This document shows positions 60,640 to 64,000 of a DNA stretch of 64,000 bases, piece after piece. Where the stretch lies: NCBI GenBank assembly GCA_026745465.1, contig JACYXH010000473.1:4858191-4922190 (forward strand), given 5' to 3'. This DNA is from Lota lota (lineage: Eukaryota; Chordata; Actinopteri; Gadiformes; Lotidae). A model generated the notes under the pieces. The model was not told the DNA's origin. It was given only the letters and a program-made list of their open reading frames with translations, and searched no databases. Position 1 is the first letter of the stretch, and each line of letters begins with the position of its first letter. The position numbers were made by a program, and so were the translations under genes.

Positions 60640-60770
60640 ATATACGAATAAGAAGACGCGTGTGCACGCGTATTTGCGCGCCCCGTGTCTGGCGCGTTGT
60701 AGTGACGAAGCAGTGGGGCTTGTGGTTGTGGTTGTTGTCCTCGCGAGCTTCGCCATGCTGGGAATGTGTT
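60640..60770 (-). promoter_or_regulatory. CpG-dense patch with a well-placed ATG on minus
   Basis: This 130-bp patch has about a dozen CpGs in a CpG-poor region, with words such as ACGCGT, TTGCGCGC and TCGCGAGC. On minus an ATG at 60756-60754 sits in a good Kozak setting (CCAGCATGGCG). It opens an 83-codon frame (MAKLARTTTTTTSPTASS) unlike any protein I know, ending without a domain. It may be a promoter and first exon of an unseen gene extending left, or chance. Confidence 0.22.
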
Positions 60771-61017
60771 GGTTATGATAAATAGCTCCATTATTTCAAA
60801 CAATTTACTAATATTGATGACAATAGCAATGTTTTCTTCGACATCAAACGGTTTCTGGTTTTATATTGCTGTTTTTATTTATTTATTTTTTATCAAAGCG
60901 GGTCGCAATTTATAACACCAAACATGTAATGGGTGATTTGCATTTCAGTTGTAAAAACGGTTACTCCTAACGCCAGTCATGACAAAGAAAGACATGGCAA
61001 CCGAATGTTAGTGAATA

Positions 61018-61031
61018 TCGCCACCTTGTGG
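61018..61031 (-). promoter_or_regulatory. candidate CTCF motif
   Basis: On minus, CCACAAGGTGGCGA matches the CTCF core at 12 of 14 positions. It points toward the site at 48,323. A weaker minus-strand match (12 of 14) lies at 31978-31991. Confidence 0.3.
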
Positions 61032-61764
61032 TTGCAGAATAATGTTCTGTGATCAGATAACTTGCAGGCTGGAGGCCTCGAGGCAAAAGCCTCAATATGC
61101 ATGTGTACTGTGTTATCAGAACAAAACTGAAAAATCCCATTAACAACGTTTATTTAAGGAGTTAGCTGGTAATACCAAACCCACCTTTTCTCCTCATCCA
61201 AGGAGGAGAGAAGTCACAGCCACGATGAGGGCTTCCGTGGCTGTGTCCAGATCCGGTCCTTTTTAACTGGACCTGGAACCGCTGAGTCTGTCTCAACTGC
61301 AGTCCTGTTGATGTGTGGGAGTGGTCATCTATCTAGCCATTACAAGGCTGTAACGTTGAGCTCATGAGTCATGATTACTACTACTGTGTTTTCATTTAAA
61401 GCCAGGTAGGGTAGTGTAGCTATAGGAAATGTGAAGTTGATTGCTATGAGCGCTTCCATTTTGGAAGCATATGACCACTGGAATGTTCATTGATGTGTTG
61501 GTAGTAATGTTTTTATGGTCATTGTTTAGCCATTAATTGTAAAATTATTTGTCATTTGGAAGATATGGTTGTGTTTGAAACTGCCACAGCATTTTGTCAT
61601 GCGAGACGCATGTTTTCGTTACAAAGTTTTCGTTATAGCCTAGGTTACGGTATATTTACATTGATTTAGGATTTTACAGTAGACTACTACAACTCTCTTG
61701 GGTCCTCTCAATATGGCAGAGTATCGCCGAGAAAAACTCCCATGATGCATTCTGATGTGCAAGC

Positions 61765-61875
61765 CCTATAGGTGGGTGTTTGACTCCCAGACAGTCGGAA
61801 ATGTCTGGGTTCCAATACCCGAATAAATCGATGTAAATCACTGTGGATTAAATAATCTGCCAAATGACTAAATAG
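61765..61875 (+). mobile_element. tRNA-derived SINE copy
   Basis: A tRNA-like head is followed by a B-box-like GGTTCCAATACC at 61809-61820. The tail at 61834-61875 matches the widespread fish SINE tail (TGTAAATCACTGTGGATTAA, then TCTGCCAAATGACTAAAT). The same tail, inverted, occurs at 8680-8725. The A box is not clear, and the copy has mutated from the usual GGATAAAAGCGTCTGC form. Confidence 0.62.
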
Positions 61876-64000
61876 TAGATAGTTGTTAAAGCTATTCGAT
61901 CATTGTTAATTCATACATCTCAATTTGGTTAAAGGAACTATGTGTAACAAATACTAAATCATAAAATGGAAAGGAAAACATACCGGCTTCTCTAAAAACA
62001 ATGCTACAGCCCATGTGTTCTCCTTTGACATTCCCATTCAAGGTCAGATGTTTGTTTTTGTTTTGGCCTGTGTGTTATGATTCACTATTCTCAGAGTACC
62101 CTGGGTTGCCAGAAATTAAACTAATTGGCACCCAAACACAGCAAGCTGCAGCCATGGAAGTTAGTAGATTAACTGGATCAACTGAAATTGTACTAGATTC
62201 CCGAATCTAGTACATGCCATGTCATCTTTTGAAAAAGCTCCACAACCATAGCTGTTCTAAAACACGAGCAAATCTTGGGGTTGCATTTAAAAGACAGCCT
62301 AGAGCCCAGAAGGATTTCAAGAAGGATGCCACATGAGCTGGTTTATAATTTGCAACATTCTCAAAATATAAAGCGCTCGGCTCGTCTTGCACTCGTGTAT
62401 GTTCAGTATCCTCAACTTGACAACCCACTTGAGCTTCGAGTCTGGGGAGGATGGGGCGGCCAGAGACTGCTCTCTCCAATAAAGTGAATTTGGACTGCAG
62501 TACCCATTTGAAACGTTCGGTGTCAATGTTACATATTGTAACAATTGACAGTGTCACTGACCACTTACAGTGTTATAGACTGTGAAAATGAGTTCTTACT
62601 TCCAAACCTTACAAAGGTAGGAGGAATATGGTTTAATTGGTCAGGGCATATTGAAAGTCTTGCCAGCTGTGCACATTGCAGGCTTTGGGGACTGTGGGAT
62701 GGGTTGAGCTGGGCCATTATGAGAAGTTGTCACAAACAAAAAACTCAGCTGTAGAGGAAATTACTATTACATTTGAATTACGTTTCTTGACATGTCATGG
62801 TTTATCAGTACAGATCAAATCAGACACAAAAGGGTAGCTTTGAAAGTACCATTATAAAGATAAAACAAAAATAATTTAAAGGCAATACAAGGCAATGTAT
62901 ATAAAGACTATGGATTTATTATGGCATTTTTCTACCACCAGATAAGAGTCAACACATTGTATTGATATGGGTGGGATCCAGATATCAAACTATATTATGA
63001 ACCACTCAAGATCAAGACTGAACAAAATACACCTCTGATTTTGTTATCATTAATTGGGAGAACAGTTTCTTGTCATTAATAATACAATGACCTCCAAAAC
63101 AAGAGAATAAACAAAGGTCATCAGCAGATTGGCAGATCCCTTTTAGTAGCACGACCACAGACGGACAAGAACCAGTACTCGATCAAAAGTACCATGTAAT
63201 GACGCACACACGTATACAAGAAATCATAGGCCTATGTACAATACAGCCTCAGGGATTGGACATCAGTGCGACAGGGAAAACGTGTTACGGGAGAACTGTT
63301 TCCATGTTCCTTGCTCTATTCTTCTTCTTCTTCCTCGCCATCTTTTTCATTCCCTGTGGTTCGCTCGCTGTCGAGTTGAAAGTGTTGATGAGTGTGAACA
63401 CTTTTCTTTTTTTCTTTTTTGCTCCCCGCAGAATGGGCTGAGGGGGTGTCGGGACAGAAGGGGCGAGGAACGTGCGTGCTGCCATCTTCTTTTTTTTTTG
63501 GTGTGTGACGGCGCATGAAACACATGGTGCTGAACATCACTGGGATCGTGTTCCCTCACTTCCCGTTTAGCGGGCATATGCTGCAGACACCAGGCATGCA
63601 CGGGCCTGGCATATCTCATTGGTTGGTTCACTTATTGATTCATTATTTCATTCTTTAAGTGTCGAGAGTTAATTTGCAACGCCGGAGAATATCCAACAGT
63701 GGATAAACACGTTCATCGTTTGTGTAGCATGAGAGGAAGTTATATTCAGTCTATTGAATGCAACTGAACGGTAATGGCAAACAATATATCAGCACAGCCT
63801 CATATTGTTTAACGGTACTTCAGAGAGCGACGAACCAAAGCACAACCTCTGGCCTGAATGCACTACCACTATAGGCACATTTTTGAATAAAATAAAATAA
63901 AAGTATATAAAACAAAATAGCGTCTTCAAGCAGCCTTGGTCAGGCATTAAATAAATCATCTTGCATGTGTGCAAGCGTGTGTGTATGAAGCCTGGCAGTG

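Larger units (their letters stand above)
59191..64000. other. no certain gene to the right end
   Basis: Apart from the CpG patch, CTCF-like word and SINE, it holds CTGT-rich DNA (59630-59800) and T-rich/GA-rich stretches near 63300-63500. No family match was found in any frame. Confidence 0.5.

Noticed and set aside
62222..62557. 111-codon open frame on minus
   Set aside because: No recognisable domain is seen, and overlapping open frames in other phases are of similar length.

Overview
This window looks like a mostly non-coding stretch of a teleost fish nuclear chromosome. The evidence is one intron-containing vertebrate gene (stathmin 1, minus strand, coding exons 49,233-49,966), fish-type DNA transposon remnants (a Tc1/mariner copy, an internally deleted hAT copy and two MITE-like copies), a tRNA-derived SINE, and very many long dinucleotide repeats and 19-36 base runs of pure C or G. 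Such repeat density is known for cod-like fishes (Gadiformes), so a gadiform source is a reasonable guess, but nothing in the sequence proves it. There are no prokaryotic operons, ribosome binding sites, CRISPR arrays, phage or virus genes.

Layout. From 1 to about 49 kb I see no protein-coding gene. The stretch holds CA/GT and CT/GA tracts (at about 0.1, 0.6, 2.4, 9.0, 9.5, 10.8, 21.6, 22.3, 30.2, 31.0, 32.1, 33.7, 34.5, 35.4, 42.9 and 45.4 kb), an hAT remnant (6.5-7.2 kb), a SINE-tail repeat (8.7-9.0 kb), a dispersed repeat whose tail is a compound microsatellite (copies at 10.4, 22.5, 37.4 and 45.6 kb), a fold-back MITE with a telomere-like core (22.9-23.2 kb), and a 1-kb G-rich hexanucleotide array in two equal blocks (43.27-44.27 kb).

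The gene. stmn1 runs right to left from a probable promoter and first exon near 51.5 kb to a poly(A) signal at 49.11 kb. It has four coding exons and encodes 147 residues. It keeps the stathmin tubulin-binding helix, but the positions matching mammalian Ser25 and Ser63 are not serine.

Right part. Beyond the promoter lie two nearly identical 340-350 bp arms in inverted orientation (52.9 and 55.7 kb) around a 2.4-kb spacer, two tandem hairpin elements (56.5-56.8 kb), a Tc1 element with intact ends but a broken transposase (57.94-59.19 kb), a CpG-dense patch with a well-placed ATG (60.6-60.8 kb) and a SINE (61.8 kb).

There is no multi-gene system here. The interest lies in one gene with altered regulatory sites and in unusual structure-forming repeats around it. 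All family calls were made by eye; identities, copy numbers and conservation need database searches.
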